36,025 nucleotides of DNA from Pirellulales bacterium (GCA_025927475.1 JAICLL010000051.1:1-36025); one strand, 5' to 3'. Positions 7,920 through 16,928 are shown, counted from the first letter of the stretch. Program-made: numbers and translations. Notes: a model not told the origin generated them from the letters alone.

Positions 7920-10817
7920 CTACGAGGGAACAACCACAGCGTTTGGCGCGGTTTCTTTAATCATCGTATCGACCCAGGCTTGCTGGCGCTGGTTCTGCCC
8001 GTAGAGCAACAAACAGGCGTCGTGCAACTGATCGTCGCGCAGTTCGCGGGCGGCGTCTTTCAATACTTTGGCGGCCACGTGGGCGTCGGAACAGAGCACG
8101 TGCAGAGCGTGCAGATCGCGGAGCAATCCGAAACCGCCCGCCCGGCGCCGCGGAAAAAGCGTTTTGCGCAGCGGCCGGCTGTCGGTGTCGGCCTGATTGC
8201 CATACTTGGTGATGAACGGCCGCAGTTGCTCGATGGCCTGGCGCGAGAAGGCGCTCATCAACTCGGCGCCTTCGCGAATTTCGGCGTTTTGCTCGTGCTG
8301 GCGCGCCACGTAGTCGCAAGCGACGGCGAACTCTTCATTCGCCTCGGCCAGATAACCTAAGTAATCGGCCACATGGCTGCGCGGCGCGGGATGGATTCCG
8401 CCGGTCAACGAATCGGCCAATTCCGAAGCACGGTCGAGCGCCTGGCTGGCGGCGCCGATCACCCGCGAGGTCAGCGGCGCCTGGCCGGCCTTGGCCAATT
8501 GCACCGCCGCATATTTGAAACTCGGCTGCTTGCTCACCACGTCCCAGGCAGTGAGCGTTAATTCATTCGCGGCCCGCGAGCGACCCCCGGGACCGCCTCC
8601 GGCCGAATCGGGCTCGTCCCAATAGCCATAGTGGAACGGTATGAACAAATGCCCTGGCAGCACATCGCCTAGCCTGGCTTTGGCGGTCACCGTGCCGCGC
8701 CGCGAGGTCACTTCGACCATGTCGTCTTCGGCAATTCCCAGCCGCCGCGCGTCGTCTTCGTGAATCTGCACGAAGGCGTCGGGGGCGGCTTGCTGCAACT
8801 GGGGCGTGCGGCCGGTCTTGGTGCGCGTGTGAAAGTGGTAGACAATTCGCCCGGTGGTGAGGAAGAACGGATAGCTGTCGTCCGGTTCCTCGTGCGGCGG
8901 GCGGTACTGGGCGGGCTTCAACAGGGCGCGGCCCGCCGGATCGTTGGCCTTATAGTCGACCGGCAAGATATGACCGCCGGTCTCCAGGTCGTGCCCGAAA
9001 TCGCCGCATTCGTCGAAGCTGGTGGGAAAGCGGAAATCGTCATAGAGCCGCTCTTTGCCTTCCGGGAATTGTTCGTTGCAGGGCCATTGAATGCCCGAGC
9101 GGCTGCTCAGCTTGGCGTAAGTGAGACCCGTGTAATCGCAAGGCGTGCCGGCAGTGCACTTCTTCCAGGCCTCGAAACACTCTTGGGGCGTCCGCCACTT
9201 GATCAGCGGCTGGCCGTCTTTGTCGCGGAAATCCATCCGCCGCGCAAAATCGAGAAAGATGTCCATGTCGGGTCGAGCCTCGCCGGGCGGCGCGACGGCC
9301 TGGTGCGAGATGTGGACCGTGCGTTCGTAATTCGTGAAGGTGCCCGTCTTCTCGCCCCACAGCGCAGCGGGCAAAACCACGTCGGCCAACCGGGCCGTCT
9401 CGCTGAGAAAGGCGTCTTGCACGACCACAAACAGCCGCTCTTGCTTCAGAATCCGCCGAATGCGGTGCAGCTCGGGCAGCGACACCGCCGGGTTGGTGCC
9501 GATGATCCACAGGAACTTGATGCTGCCCTCTTCGGCCAGCCGGAAGATCTGCATCGCGTGAGTCGCCGGGCCCCAGGCGGGGATGGTGTGCGGCTCGACG
9601 TTCCAGACGCGCGCCAGGTCTTCCATGTGCCGCTGGTTTTGCCAATTGCGGAAACCGGGAAAGTCGCCGTCGCAGCCGGTTTCGCGCGTGTTCTGGGCGG
9701 TGGGCTGACCGTTCGATTGAATCACGCCGCAGCCCGGCTTGCCAATCATGCCGCGAATGAGCACGAGGTTGTTCACCTGGCAGGCGGCCGCCGTCGCCTC
9801 GGTCGCTTGATAAAAACCCTGCAACACGGTGCAGACCAGCCGCTGGGCCGAGCCGAGCAGTTGCGCAGCCTGGCGCAGTTGCGCCGCGGGAATGCGCGTG
9901 ATTGCTTCCACCCGCTCCGGCGGATATTGGCTTACCACTTCACGCAACCGCTCGAAGCCCACGGTGTGTTTGTCGATGAATTCACGGTCGATTTGCCCCG
10001 CTTCGATGACCAGGTTGAGCAGTCCGTTCATCACGACCACGTTCGTGCCCAATCGCGGGGCCAGGTGAACATCGGCCTCCTTGGCGGTGTCGGTGCGGCG
10101 CGGATCGACCACCACCAGCTTGGGCGGATTCGGCCCGCGGCGGCGATCGAGAATGCGCATCCAGAGCACCGTTTGATTGGCCGCCGGATTTTGTCCAAAG
10201 TGCGCGATGCAGTCGGCGGTATCGTAATCGGTCACGCTGGCCGGATTGCCGTCGTTGCCAAACGACTCGCGCAAGGCGAAGCACGCCGTGGCCGTACACA
10301 GCCGCGTGTTGCCATCGACATGCTTGGTGCCCAGCCCGGCGTGGCTCAGCACGCTCAGCGTATAATAATCTTCGATGAACAGTTGGCCGGAGTTGTAAAA
10401 GCCGATCGCGCCGCTGGTCAGTTTTTCGCGCACGTCTTTGCATTGGCGTACGATCAGGTCCATCGCCTCTTCCCACGATGCCTCGCGGAGCCGGCCGTCG
10501 GGCTTTTTGCCGTCGCGGATCAGCGGGCGGAGTAGGCGGTCGCGGCTGCCGTTGGCTTGCCAGGCATACATTCCCTTCGGTCCCAGGCGGCCGTGGCTCA
10601 CGCGGTCGTCGGCACGGCCGCGCACACCCACCATCCGCCCGTCCTTGACGCCGATGTCCAGCCCGCAGCCATTGGTACACAGCACGCAGCACGACTGCAC
10701 CCAGCGGTCGGGCTCTTCCGTGAGGCATTGATCGACCCGTTCGGGCCACTGCTTTTCGCCATAATAAGGGGTGCGCGGGCCCCAGAGATCGTGAATGGCG
10801 TCGCGTGAATCGGGCAT
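7920..10817 (-). CDS. Molybdopterin oxidoreductase (formate dehydrogenase / nitrate reductase alpha-like)
   Basis: A 965-residue enzyme of the DMSO-reductase superfamily carrying Mo/W-bis-MGD. Seen: an N-terminal Fe4S4 segment with C44-x2-C47-x3-C51. The position where a fourth cysteine normally sits, in an LCxKG context, is G79 (GRLGPKG). C174 in NTRLCTATA is the likely Mo-ligating cysteine, as in Nap/Nas-type enzymes. Molybdopterin-binding segments follow (VVVDPRRTDTAKEADVHL, IGTNPAVSLPE, DVVLPAALWGEKTGTFTNYERTV), and the C-terminal dinucleotide-binding domain is at about 640-770 (FFLTTGRIVYHFHTRTKTGR). Residues about 775-965 form an extra helix-rich extension unusual for the family. No Tat signal is seen, so a cytoplasmic, assimilatory-like location is inferred. 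No electron-transfer partner subunit is adjacent. The physiological substrate (formate, nitrate or other) cannot be decided. Confidence 0.85.
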   Translation of the reverse strand: MPDSRDAIHDLWGPRTPYYGEKQWPERVDQCLTEEPDRWVQSCCVLCTNGCGLDIGVKDGRMVGVRGRADDRVSHGRLGPKGMYAWQANGSRDRLLRPLIRDGKKPDGRLREASWEEAMDLIVRQCKDVREKLTSGAIGFYNSGQLFIEDYYTLSVLSHAGLGTKHVDGNTRLCTATACFALRESFGNDGNPASVTDYDTADCIAHFGQNPAANQTVLWMRILDRRRGPNPPKLVVVDPRRTDTAKEADVHLAPRLGTNVVVMNGLLNLVIEAGQIDREFIDKHTVGFERLREVVSQYPPERVEAITRIPAAQLRQAAQLLGSAQRLVCTVLQGFYQATEATAAACQVNNLVLIRGMIGKPGCGVIQSNGQPTAQNTRETGCDGDFPGFRNWQNQRHMEDLARVWNVEPHTIPAWGPATHAMQIFRLAEEGSIKFLWIIGTNPAVSLPELHRIRRILKQERLFVVVQDAFLSETARLADVVLPAALWGEKTGTFTNYERTVHISHQAVAPPGEARPDMDIFLDFARRMDFRDKDGQPLIKWRTPQECFEAWKKCTAGTPCDYTGLTYAKLSSRSGIQWPCNEQFPEGKERLYDDFRFPTSFDECGDFGHDLETGGHILPVDYKANDPAGRALLKPAQYRPPHEEPDDSYPFFLTTGRIVYHFHTRTKTGRTPQLQQAAPDAFVQIHEDDARRLGIAEDDMVEVTSRRGTVTAKARLGDVLPGHLFIPFHYGYWDEPDSAGGGPGGRSRAANELTLTAWDVVSKQPSFKYAAVQLAKAGQAPLTSRVIGAASQALDRASELADSLTGGIHPAPRSHVADYLGYLAEANEEFAVACDYVARQHEQNAEIREGAELMSAFSRQAIEQLRPFITKYGNQADTDSRPLRKTLFPRRRAGGFGLLRDLHALHVLCSDAHVAAKVLKDAARELRDDQLHDACLLLYGQNQRQQAWVDTMIKETAPNAVVVPS

Positions 10818-11015
10818 GGCATCACCGGCGGTGAGGGCGTGGATCGGCTAAGGAACCACGCGACGCCGCAAACAGAATGCCGCACAGCCGGGTTTGGTCC
10901 CGCGCAAGCACATCAAGTGGAAGGAGCAAGGCGCCGATCCGTCCGAGCCGGGGCATCGGCAAGCCTCTGCCCCAGCCACCGGCGGATAAGACGGCAAAAC
11001 GCGGAGTTACAGAGA

Positions 11016-14000
11016 CTACGCCTGGGCCGCGGGCGCCTGCTCCTCGTCGTGGTGCGAATCGAACACCACGAGCGAATAAAGCGAGGGCACGACGAACAAC
11101 GTGGTCACCAAACCGGCCAGCAAGCCGCCGATCACGGCTCGGCCCAGCGGAGCATTTGCTTCGCTGCCGCGCTGCAGGGCCAAGGCCATCGGCACCAGGG
11201 CGAAGAACGCCGCCAACGCCGTCATCACCACCGGCCGCACGCGGATACTGGCCGCCTTGCGAATCGCCTCGGTCGGCGACAGCCCTTCCTGCACGCGCAG
11301 GTTCTGGGCGAAGTCCGTCAACAGCACCGTGTTGGAGACCACGATGCCCACCATAAAGATCACACCCAAACGCGACTGCACGTTGAGGGGCGTGCCGGTG
11401 ATGTAAAGCATGATCACCACGCCGACGCCGCCCACCGGCACCGCCGACAACACCACCAGCGGGGTGATGTACGACTTGAACAGCGCCACCATCAAGAAGT
11501 AGATCAAGAGCACCGCAAAGAATAGTCCGACAAACAGGCTGCGGAAGGTGTCCTGCATGCGGGAGTACTCACCGCTGAGCACGATGCGGGCGCCTTTGAT
11601 CAGATCTTTTTTGCCAACATGGGTCGGATCGTACGGTGTCCAGGTGTCGCGCTGATCGGTGCGCGGCTCGCCGAACTTTTCGACCACTTGGTAGACGTCG
11701 GCGGAGACGTGCCCCAGGTCGCGGCCCGACACGCCCATCACCAGGTCGATCGAGGGAGCCAGATTGTTGTGAACCACTTCGGCGGGCACCTCGCCAGGCT
11801 CCAGGCTGATTAGGTTTTCCAGCGGAACCGGCGAGCTTTGATTGGGTCCCGTGATGGGAATGTTTTTCAGCGTTTCGATCGATTGAATTTCGCCTTCGGG
11901 GTATTGCACGCCCACGAAGTACTGATTGTGGCTGACCGGATCGATCCAGAAGTTTTTCTTGTTGAATTGAATGCTCGAGTTGAACGCGGCCACGACATTG
12001 CGCATCACGTCGCTCTGGGTCAGGCCCATGCCGGCAGCTTTGGCGCGGTCGACCTTGACGATGTATTCCGGGTAATTCAACCGCTGCACGATGCGGATAT
12101 CGACCACCCCTTGAATGGGCGTCACCTCGGCTTGGATCTTCTGGGCCACTTCCATCGCTTTGTGCAGGTCTTTGGCCTCGACGCGAATATTGATGGGCGT
12201 CGATTTGCCTTCGTTCATGGCGCCGCGAATCAAGCCGCCCGCGTCAAAGGCGATCTCCAAGTCTTGGAAGTCGGGCGATGTTTTCGGATCCTGCGTGAGT
12301 CCGTACCGCAGCCGCTCGACGTACTCTTGCGCCGAGTGCTTGCGGTGGTGCGTTAACTGGATTTTCATCACGGCGTCCATCGGGCCCGAGTTGGGCGTAT
12401 ACGCCGCCGACCAGTCGGGCGTGACGCCGATCTCGCTGATGATCGTATCGAGACTGCCCTCGTGCTCGCCGGCTGCGACTTCGTGCGCGCCAGCTTTTTG
12501 CTCGGCGTCGTGGGCGGCCAGCTTGGGCGCGCCGGCCGGTTGATCGGCCCCGCCCTCTTCGGCGTCATAATTCTTGATGCTTTCGCGGATAAAATCTTCG
12601 ACCGCGGCGATCCGCCGTTCGGTCACTTCAATGCGCGTGCCGCTCTTGGCGCGGACGCTCATTTCAAACGCGCCGGAATCGACCTCGGGGAAGAACTCGC
12701 GCTTCAATTGGCTGCCCAGTCCCACCACGACCACGACCAGCGTGACCACGGCGGCGCTAAGCACCAACAGCCGGTGATTGAGCGCCACGTTCAGTTGCCG
12801 CACGTACCAGCGAATGCCAGTCTCAATGAGCCCCTCCCACGCCGCCCAGAGCCGACCGAAAGTACCCGGCGGCGGCGCCGAATGGGCATGCTCGCCGGTG
12901 CTGCCGTGGCCGTGTACGGCCCCGTGCGCCCGCAACCAGCCGGCGCAACGCGACGGCACAAACGACCGCGACAAGATGTAGGCCGAAATCATCGCGAACG
13001 CCACACCGAAGGCCATCGGCTTAAAGAGAAACTGACCCATGCCCGGCATCATGGCCAACGGCGAAAGCACCAATAGCGTGCAGATGCTGGCGACCAACTC
13101 GGGCATGGCGACTTCGCTGGCGCCCAGGAACGCCGCTTCTTTGGGACTGGCGCCCAACCCCAAGTGCCGGTGCGTGTTTTCCAGGCAAATAATGGCGCTG
13201 TCCACCAAGGGACCAATGGCCAGAGACAGCCCGGCCAGCGTCATGATGTTCACCGTGTTGCCGGTGTAGTAGAGAAAAATCATCGCGGCGAACACCGAGA
13301 TGGGAATCGTCATCACGGCGATCAGCGTCATCCGCCATTCGCCGAGAAACACCAGGATGACCAACGAGCAAAGGATCGCGCCGAGCACGCCTTCTTCGAG
13401 CAAGCTCAGAATCGAGTGCTTGACGTAGACCGACTGGTCCATCACCAGCTTCAGGGCGATGTTCGAGCGGCTGAGGCGGGCTTGCATATTGGGCAGCGAG
13501 GCGGACAGCGCGTTCACCACGCTCAGCGTGCTGCTGCCAAGCTGGCGATAAACCGGAATGTAGACCTGTTTTTGCCCGTTGACGCGAACGATGTTCGTTT
13601 GGATAAAGGCCGCGTCGGTGGGTGTGGCCACGTCGCGGAGATACGACTCGGAGTGTCCCTCTCTGGTGGTCCGCAACGGGATGTCGCCCATCCGCTCGAC
13701 CAAGTCATACATCGAATTGCTGTCGATGGCCCAGTCGGTGCTGCCGAACTTGGCGTCGCCGGTGGGCAAGAAGATGTTGTAGCTGTCCAGCGCGTTCATG
13801 ACATCGACCGGCGATAGATTGCGCGCTTGCAGGGCCGCCCGATTCAGATAAGCGAGCACCGCCCGAATCTTGCCGCCGTAGACCACCGGCGCCACCGCGC
13901 CCGGCTGGGCCATGATGAAGTTGCGCACTTCATAGCGGGCCACGTCGTACATGATGGCTTCGGGCTCTTTGCCGCCGCTATCTAAAGCGATCAAGCAAGC

Positions 14001-14417
14001 CGGCACCGTGCTGGTCGGGTCGAACGGCAGAATGACCGGCGGCAGCGTTCCAGGCGGCAGATTGGGAATGGCCGCGGATGCCAGCGAATTGACCTGCGTC
14101 AGAGCGCCGTTGGGATCGATGTCTTCGCGGTAATAGTTGCGAATGATGCTGGCGCCGACGATCGAGCGCGATTCTTGCCGTTGCGTGCCCGCCGCCTGGC
14201 CTGTCCACCGCTCCATGCGGTTGGTGATGTCTTTCTCGACGTTGGTGGCGGGCATGCCGCCGTAGAACGTGAGCACCTGCACCGCCGGGCTGCGGAAGAT
14301 GGGCAGAATGTCTTTCGGAATCTGCACGGTGCAAGTGATGCCGAGCAACAAAATGGTGAGCACCGACACCGTGACGGCGTGCGGGTTCTTCAGAGACGCG
14401 CGAATCAGACCGTTCAT
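11016..14417 (-). CDS. RND efflux transporter permease subunit
   Basis: An inner-membrane proton-driven pump of the AcrB/CusA superfamily, 1133 residues. Seen: TM1 at about 13-32, a large periplasmic loop, and a TM2-TM6 block beginning near 335 (LVILVFLGEWRMTLIAVM). The TM4 motif is GLSLAIGPLVDSAIICLEN with D406, but S407 stands where AcrB-type pumps have a second Asp. A second periplasmic loop is followed by a C-terminal TM block with GIVVSNTVLLTDFAQN, which has no Lys at the AcrB K940 position. A His/Glu/Ala-rich insert lies at about 630-650. The pattern differs from drug-type (HAE1) relays and is closer to the single-Asp arrangement of metal-type pumps, so the substrate is open. The adaptor gene lies 169 nt upstream on the same strand, making a two-gene unit. 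No outer-membrane TolC-like gene is present here. Confidence 0.9.
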   Translation of the reverse strand: MNGLIRASLKNPHAVTVSVLTILLLGITCTVQIPKDILPIFRSPAVQVLTFYGGMPATNVEKDITNRMERWTGQAAGTQRQESRSIVGASIIRNYYREDIDPNGALTQVNSLASAAIPNLPPGTLPPVILPFDPTSTVPACLIALDSGGKEPEAIMYDVARYEVRNFIMAQPGAVAPVVYGGKIRAVLAYLNRAALQARNLSPVDVMNALDSYNIFLPTGDAKFGSTDWAIDSNSMYDLVERMGDIPLRTTREGHSESYLRDVATPTDAAFIQTNIVRVNGQKQVYIPVYRQLGSSTLSVVNALSASLPNMQARLSRSNIALKLVMDQSVYVKHSILSLLEEGVLGAILCSLVILVFLGEWRMTLIAVMTIPISVFAAMIFLYYTGNTVNIMTLAGLSLAIGPLVDSAIICLENTHRHLGLGASPKEAAFLGASEVAMPELVASICTLLVLSPLAMMPGMGQFLFKPMAFGVAFAMISAYILSRSFVPSRCAGWLRAHGAVHGHGSTGEHAHSAPPPGTFGRLWAAWEGLIETGIRWYVRQLNVALNHRLLVLSAAVVTLVVVVVGLGSQLKREFFPEVDSGAFEMSVRAKSGTRIEVTERRIAAVEDFIRESIKNYDAEEGGADQPAGAPKLAAHDAEQKAGAHEVAAGEHEGSLDTIISEIGVTPDWSAAYTPNSGPMDAVMKIQLTHHRKHSAQEYVERLRYGLTQDPKTSPDFQDLEIAFDAGGLIRGAMNEGKSTPINIRVEAKDLHKAMEVAQKIQAEVTPIQGVVDIRIVQRLNYPEYIVKVDRAKAAGMGLTQSDVMRNVVAAFNSSIQFNKKNFWIDPVSHNQYFVGVQYPEGEIQSIETLKNIPITGPNQSSPVPLENLISLEPGEVPAEVVHNNLAPSIDLVMGVSGRDLGHVSADVYQVVEKFGEPRTDQRDTWTPYDPTHVGKKDLIKGARIVLSGEYSRMQDTFRSLFVGLFFAVLLIYFLMVALFKSYITPLVVLSAVPVGGVGVVIMLYITGTPLNVQSRLGVIFMVGIVVSNTVLLTDFAQNLRVQEGLSPTEAIRKAASIRVRPVVMTALAAFFALVPMALALQRGSEANAPLGRAVIGGLLAGLVTTLFVVPSLYSLVVFDSHHDEEQAPAAQA

Positions 14418-14586
14418 GGTCGTGAACTCCGCAGAGAGAATGGGTTCTGGTTACTGGTTGGGTTTTGACGTTGCGCGGCCCCTCTACGCACCGCCCCAAG
14501 GGGCAGAGGCCATTGCCTTTTTTCGCTTGTCAAAACCGCTTCGGCTTCTGCAACGCGCTTCGTGGCGCCGCTTTTTCCGACTATGC

Positions 14587-16113
14587 CTATTTCTTTCCAT
14601 TGCTGGCGACGGCCACCGAGATGCCATCGGCCAACGCCGTTTTGTTGTCGACCACCACATCGTCGTCGGCCTTCAGGCCCGAGAGAATCTCCGCGTCGAT
14701 ACCGTTGTCGGTTCCGACCTGCACGTGCTGCTTCTGGGCTTTGCCGGCGCGCACGACCCACAGATAACGCTGGGCGCGATGGTTGCCGTCGCTCGCCGCG
14801 TGCTCGCCGCTCGATTCCACGTGAACCGCCGATGAGGGCACGGTCAGGTTGGTCGAGGCTTCTTTCAAGATGAGGGTCACCTTGCCGTACATGCCATCGC
14901 GGAGAATGCCCTCTTTGTTCTCTAAATCGACCTCAGTCCGCATGGTGCGCGTCTGCGGGTCTTCCGAGTCAGCCATGCGCGAAACCTTGCCGGGAAAAGT
15001 TTTGTCGGGCAAAGCGTCGATCTCGACGGAAGCCACATCGCCCGGATTGGTGTAGGGAACTTCCAAATCGGGAACTTGCAAAACCACCCGCATCCAGTCG
15101 GTTTCGTCGACCACTAGCATCGGCACCGTCGCCCCTTGGTCGCGGGCGTTGATAAAATCGCCCTCGAAGTAATTTCGCGCGGTAATCACGCCCGTATAGG
15201 GTGAGGTAATCTTGGTGTAGTTGAGCATCACCTTGGTCTTTTCGAGCGCCGCCTTGGCGACTTCGACCTTGGCTTGGGCGTCGACGAGATCTGCTTCGGC
15301 CTCGTCGATTTTGGCCTTGGCCGCTGAAGCCTGCGCTTCGGCACTCACCACCGAGGCCCTCGCGGACGAAAGGGCTGCCTTGGAGGCATGCCATTTCTCT
15401 TCCTTTTCGTCCTTGAGCGCCGGCTCGACGCCCCGCTCTATCACCAATTGGGCGATGCGGTCGTAGACCTTTTTGCTGTAGGAAAGCATCGACTCGGCGT
15501 CCTCGACGTCTGCTTCGCGCTCGCCGATCAGGGCCTTCGCCGCGTTGTAATCGGCTTTGGCACTCTCGACGTGGGCCGCCATCTGCACCACGTGAGCTTC
15601 GGCCTGCTGAACCGCCGCCTGTTCACGCTCGACTTCCTTCTCGATTTCGGGCATGTCAATCACGGCCAGCACGTCGTCTTTTTCCACGCGGTCGCCGATA
15701 TCGACGTTTTGCTCTTTCAGATAGCCCGAAACCTTCGAATAAAGCTTGGCCGAGCGGAAGGAATGCACGGAGCCGGGTTGGGTGGTGGTGCGTTCGATGC
15801 CGCCTTGATGCGGCTTGACGACCTTGACCCGGACTTGGCCGGTCGATCGCCCGCCATTGCGCGAATCGGTGACCTGATGGGGATTGTCCGCGGCGCTGGC
15901 TTCCCCGCTCGATTGACCGTTCTGTACCGCAAAGTAAGCGCCTGCCGAGACGCCTACCACAGCGACGATGGTCGCCAACAGCCATTGTTTTTTCACAAAT
16001 CGACTCCTGGTTGATCCGGATGTTTGATCGCCGGGCGGGTTCTGAAGCGCCTGGCGCGCCGGGGGCAAGCTTTCATTTGTATTAGCATTCTCCAGATGGG
16101 TCAAGTCGGTCAT
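14587..16113 (-). CDS. RND efflux periplasmic adaptor subunit (HlyD/AcrA family)
   Basis: The membrane-fusion protein bridges the RND permease to an outer-membrane channel. It has 508 residues. The N-terminal tail (1-42) is cytoplasmic, a single membrane anchor spans about 44-63 (WLLATIVAVVGVSAGAYFAV), and a low-complexity linker follows. The first half of the lipoyl/barrel-sandwich domain is SAKLYSKVSGYLKEQNVDIGDRV (about 120-143). A very long Ala/Glu/Lys-rich coiled-coil hairpin spans about 150-300. The second half motif is TKITSPYTGVITARNYFEGDFI, with beta-barrel and membrane-proximal domains after it. The ATG at 16113 is preceded by GAGG at a good distance. It is the first gene of the pair with the permease. 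The long hairpin implies direct contact with a tall outer-membrane channel; this is an inference. Confidence 0.9.
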   Translation of the reverse strand: MTDLTHLENANTNESLPPARQALQNPPGDQTSGSTRSRFVKKQWLLATIVAVVGVSAGAYFAVQNGQSSGEASAADNPHQVTDSRNGGRSTGQVRVKVVKPHQGGIERTTTQPGSVHSFRSAKLYSKVSGYLKEQNVDIGDRVEKDDVLAVIDMPEIEKEVEREQAAVQQAEAHVVQMAAHVESAKADYNAAKALIGEREADVEDAESMLSYSKKVYDRIAQLVIERGVEPALKDEKEEKWHASKAALSSARASVVSAEAQASAAKAKIDEAEADLVDAQAKVEVAKAALEKTKVMLNYTKITSPYTGVITARNYFEGDFINARDQGATVPMLVVDETDWMRVVLQVPDLEVPYTNPGDVASVEIDALPDKTFPGKVSRMADSEDPQTRTMRTEVDLENKEGILRDGMYGKVTLILKEASTNLTVPSSAVHVESSGEHAASDGNHRAQRYLWVVRAGKAQKQHVQVGTDNGIDAEILSGLKADDDVVVDNKTALADGISVAVASNGKK

Positions 16114-16685
16114 GTCGCCCTCGGCTGGTAAAAAGTCGCCCGCTTTAGGACAAAACCGAGCAAAAGGTGCTTGGAAGCGGTAAACCAGAAAGGCGTAGAA
16201 ACTGGTTTACCGCCCCAAGCCCAGATCGCGCTGGAGTAACGCGATCGCACCAGAACCAACTGCTTCAAATACGATGTACCGAACGGCGCAGAAGCGAGCC
16301 GCAAAACCCGCTTCTCCGTTCGCTTAGCCCTTCTCTTGGTTCCGCGTGTAGTTCTGGTTTAGAAGAAGTTGGGTTTCTGGTGCGGCTGTTATTAGTAGCA
16401 AGGCCCATGCCAGTGTAGTCGCATCATCGCGCCTTCCCGCCAACTCCGGCGAGATTCATTGCCGCAAGTTGTTTGTCTGATAAGCCTTACGGTATACATC
16501 GCACCAGCAGGGGCCTGCTGGGCTTAATCGTCGAAAACAGCTTCGATCCGAGTTTAGCGATTGGGCGTGGAAAGAAACCGCACACAGGCGTCCCCTGGAC
16601 TGCACAGATTTTAGTCACGCCGCGTTTCAGCCCAGGGGCGAATGCGCCGCGCGCTGCTTCGGAGCCGACGGCGGGGCCCGGCGGA
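16114..16685. other. Gene-free region upstream of the RND operon
   Basis: No credible coding sequence is seen in about 570 nt. The region holds two inverted repeats (16177-16213 and 16224-16246) and a weak rightward promoter-like pair: TTGTTT at 16469 and TATACA at 16493, 18 nt apart. A perfect 7-bp hairpin, CCAGCAG-GGGC-CTGCTGG, lies at 16504-16521. The RND operon promoter must lie at its left part. Whether the right part makes a small RNA cannot be judged from sequence. Confidence 0.4.
16177..16213. repeat. 12-bp perfect inverted repeat, possible RND-operon operator
   Basis: GCGGTAAACCAG (16177-16188) is repeated in inverse at 16202-16213 with a 13-nt spacer, 64 nt upstream of the adaptor ATG. 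A second inverted repeat (GATCGCG / CGCGATC) lies at 16224-16246. The position suits a regulator-binding site or mRNA leader hairpin for the efflux operon. No regulator gene is adjacent. Confidence 0.45.
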
Positions 16686-16730
16686 GCAAAAAAGAGAAAA
16701 GCCCTGATCGGTGCGATACCGACGGCTTTC
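16686..16730 (-). terminator. Rho-independent terminator of the former tRNA-Lys locus
   Basis: Read leftward, AAAGCC...CGGT-ATCGC-ACCG...GGGCTTT forms an imperfect hairpin followed by TCTCTTTTTT (16697-16688). It lies about 20 nt past the displaced tRNA-Lys 3' half. The simplest reading is that it is the original tRNA-Lys terminator, now 15.8 kb from the tRNA body. Confidence 0.6.
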
Positions 16731-16748
16731 GGCCCAATCGAAGGAAAG

Positions 16749-16792
16749 TGCCCCCTGTAGGACTCGAACCTACAACCCTCTGATTAAGAGTC
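16749..16792 (-). other. attL: displaced 3' half of tRNA-Lys
   Basis: Read on the minus strand this is a tRNA 3' half: the CTCTTAA anticodon loop, a TCAGA stem strand, T-arm GTAGG-TTCGAGT-CCTAC, acceptor AGGGGGC and discriminator A. It shares a 19-nt identical core (16774-16792, equal to 32541-32559) with the intact tRNA-Lys, then diverges. Its acceptor strand pairs with the retained 5' strand GCCTCCT using only one G-U pair, better than the present tRNA. This supports it as the original host 3' half, displaced by integration. Confidence 0.8.
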
Positions 16793-16885
16793 TCGCCCAA
16801 CCGCTATCGTACACTACACCACCCGACGAACAAACGGGAAAAAATCGCCTCTGTACACGTAGCGGATAGGCTGAAATCGAACCCG

Positions 16886-16906
16886 TATTGAGCGTGTATT
16901 GAGTGT
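16886..16906 (+). repeat. Left putative integrase arm sites (two direct repeats)
   Basis: TATTGAGCGT (16886-16895) and TATTGAGTGT (16897-16906) are spaced 11 bp start to start, about 94 bp inside the core. The same motif pair, with the same spacing and orientation, occurs at the right end (32444-32464). Paired, phased repeats flanking a core are typical of arm-type sites bound by the integrase N-terminal domain. Confidence 0.65.
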
Positions 16907-16928
16907 GGATGGCAATGGATTGCCATCC
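16907..16928. promoter_or_regulatory. 22-bp palindrome, likely operator
   Basis: GGATGGCAAT (16907-16916) and its perfect reverse complement (16919-16928) are separated by GG. The palindrome abuts the second arm repeat and ends 1 nt before the putative -35 box at 16930. It is a strong candidate for a dimeric regulator or excisionase site controlling the element's leftmost promoter. Confidence 0.5.

Noticed and set aside
16473-16760. 95-residue plus-strand ORF ending inside attL
   Set aside because: It runs through the tRNA terminator and the displaced tRNA half and has no ribosome binding site or recognisable content. It is probably chance in GC-rich DNA.
16749-16826. A second complete tRNA-Lys at the left end
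   Set aside because: The anticodon stem is mismatched at three positions and no 5' strand pairs with the acceptor AGGGGGC. Only the 3' half is tRNA-like.
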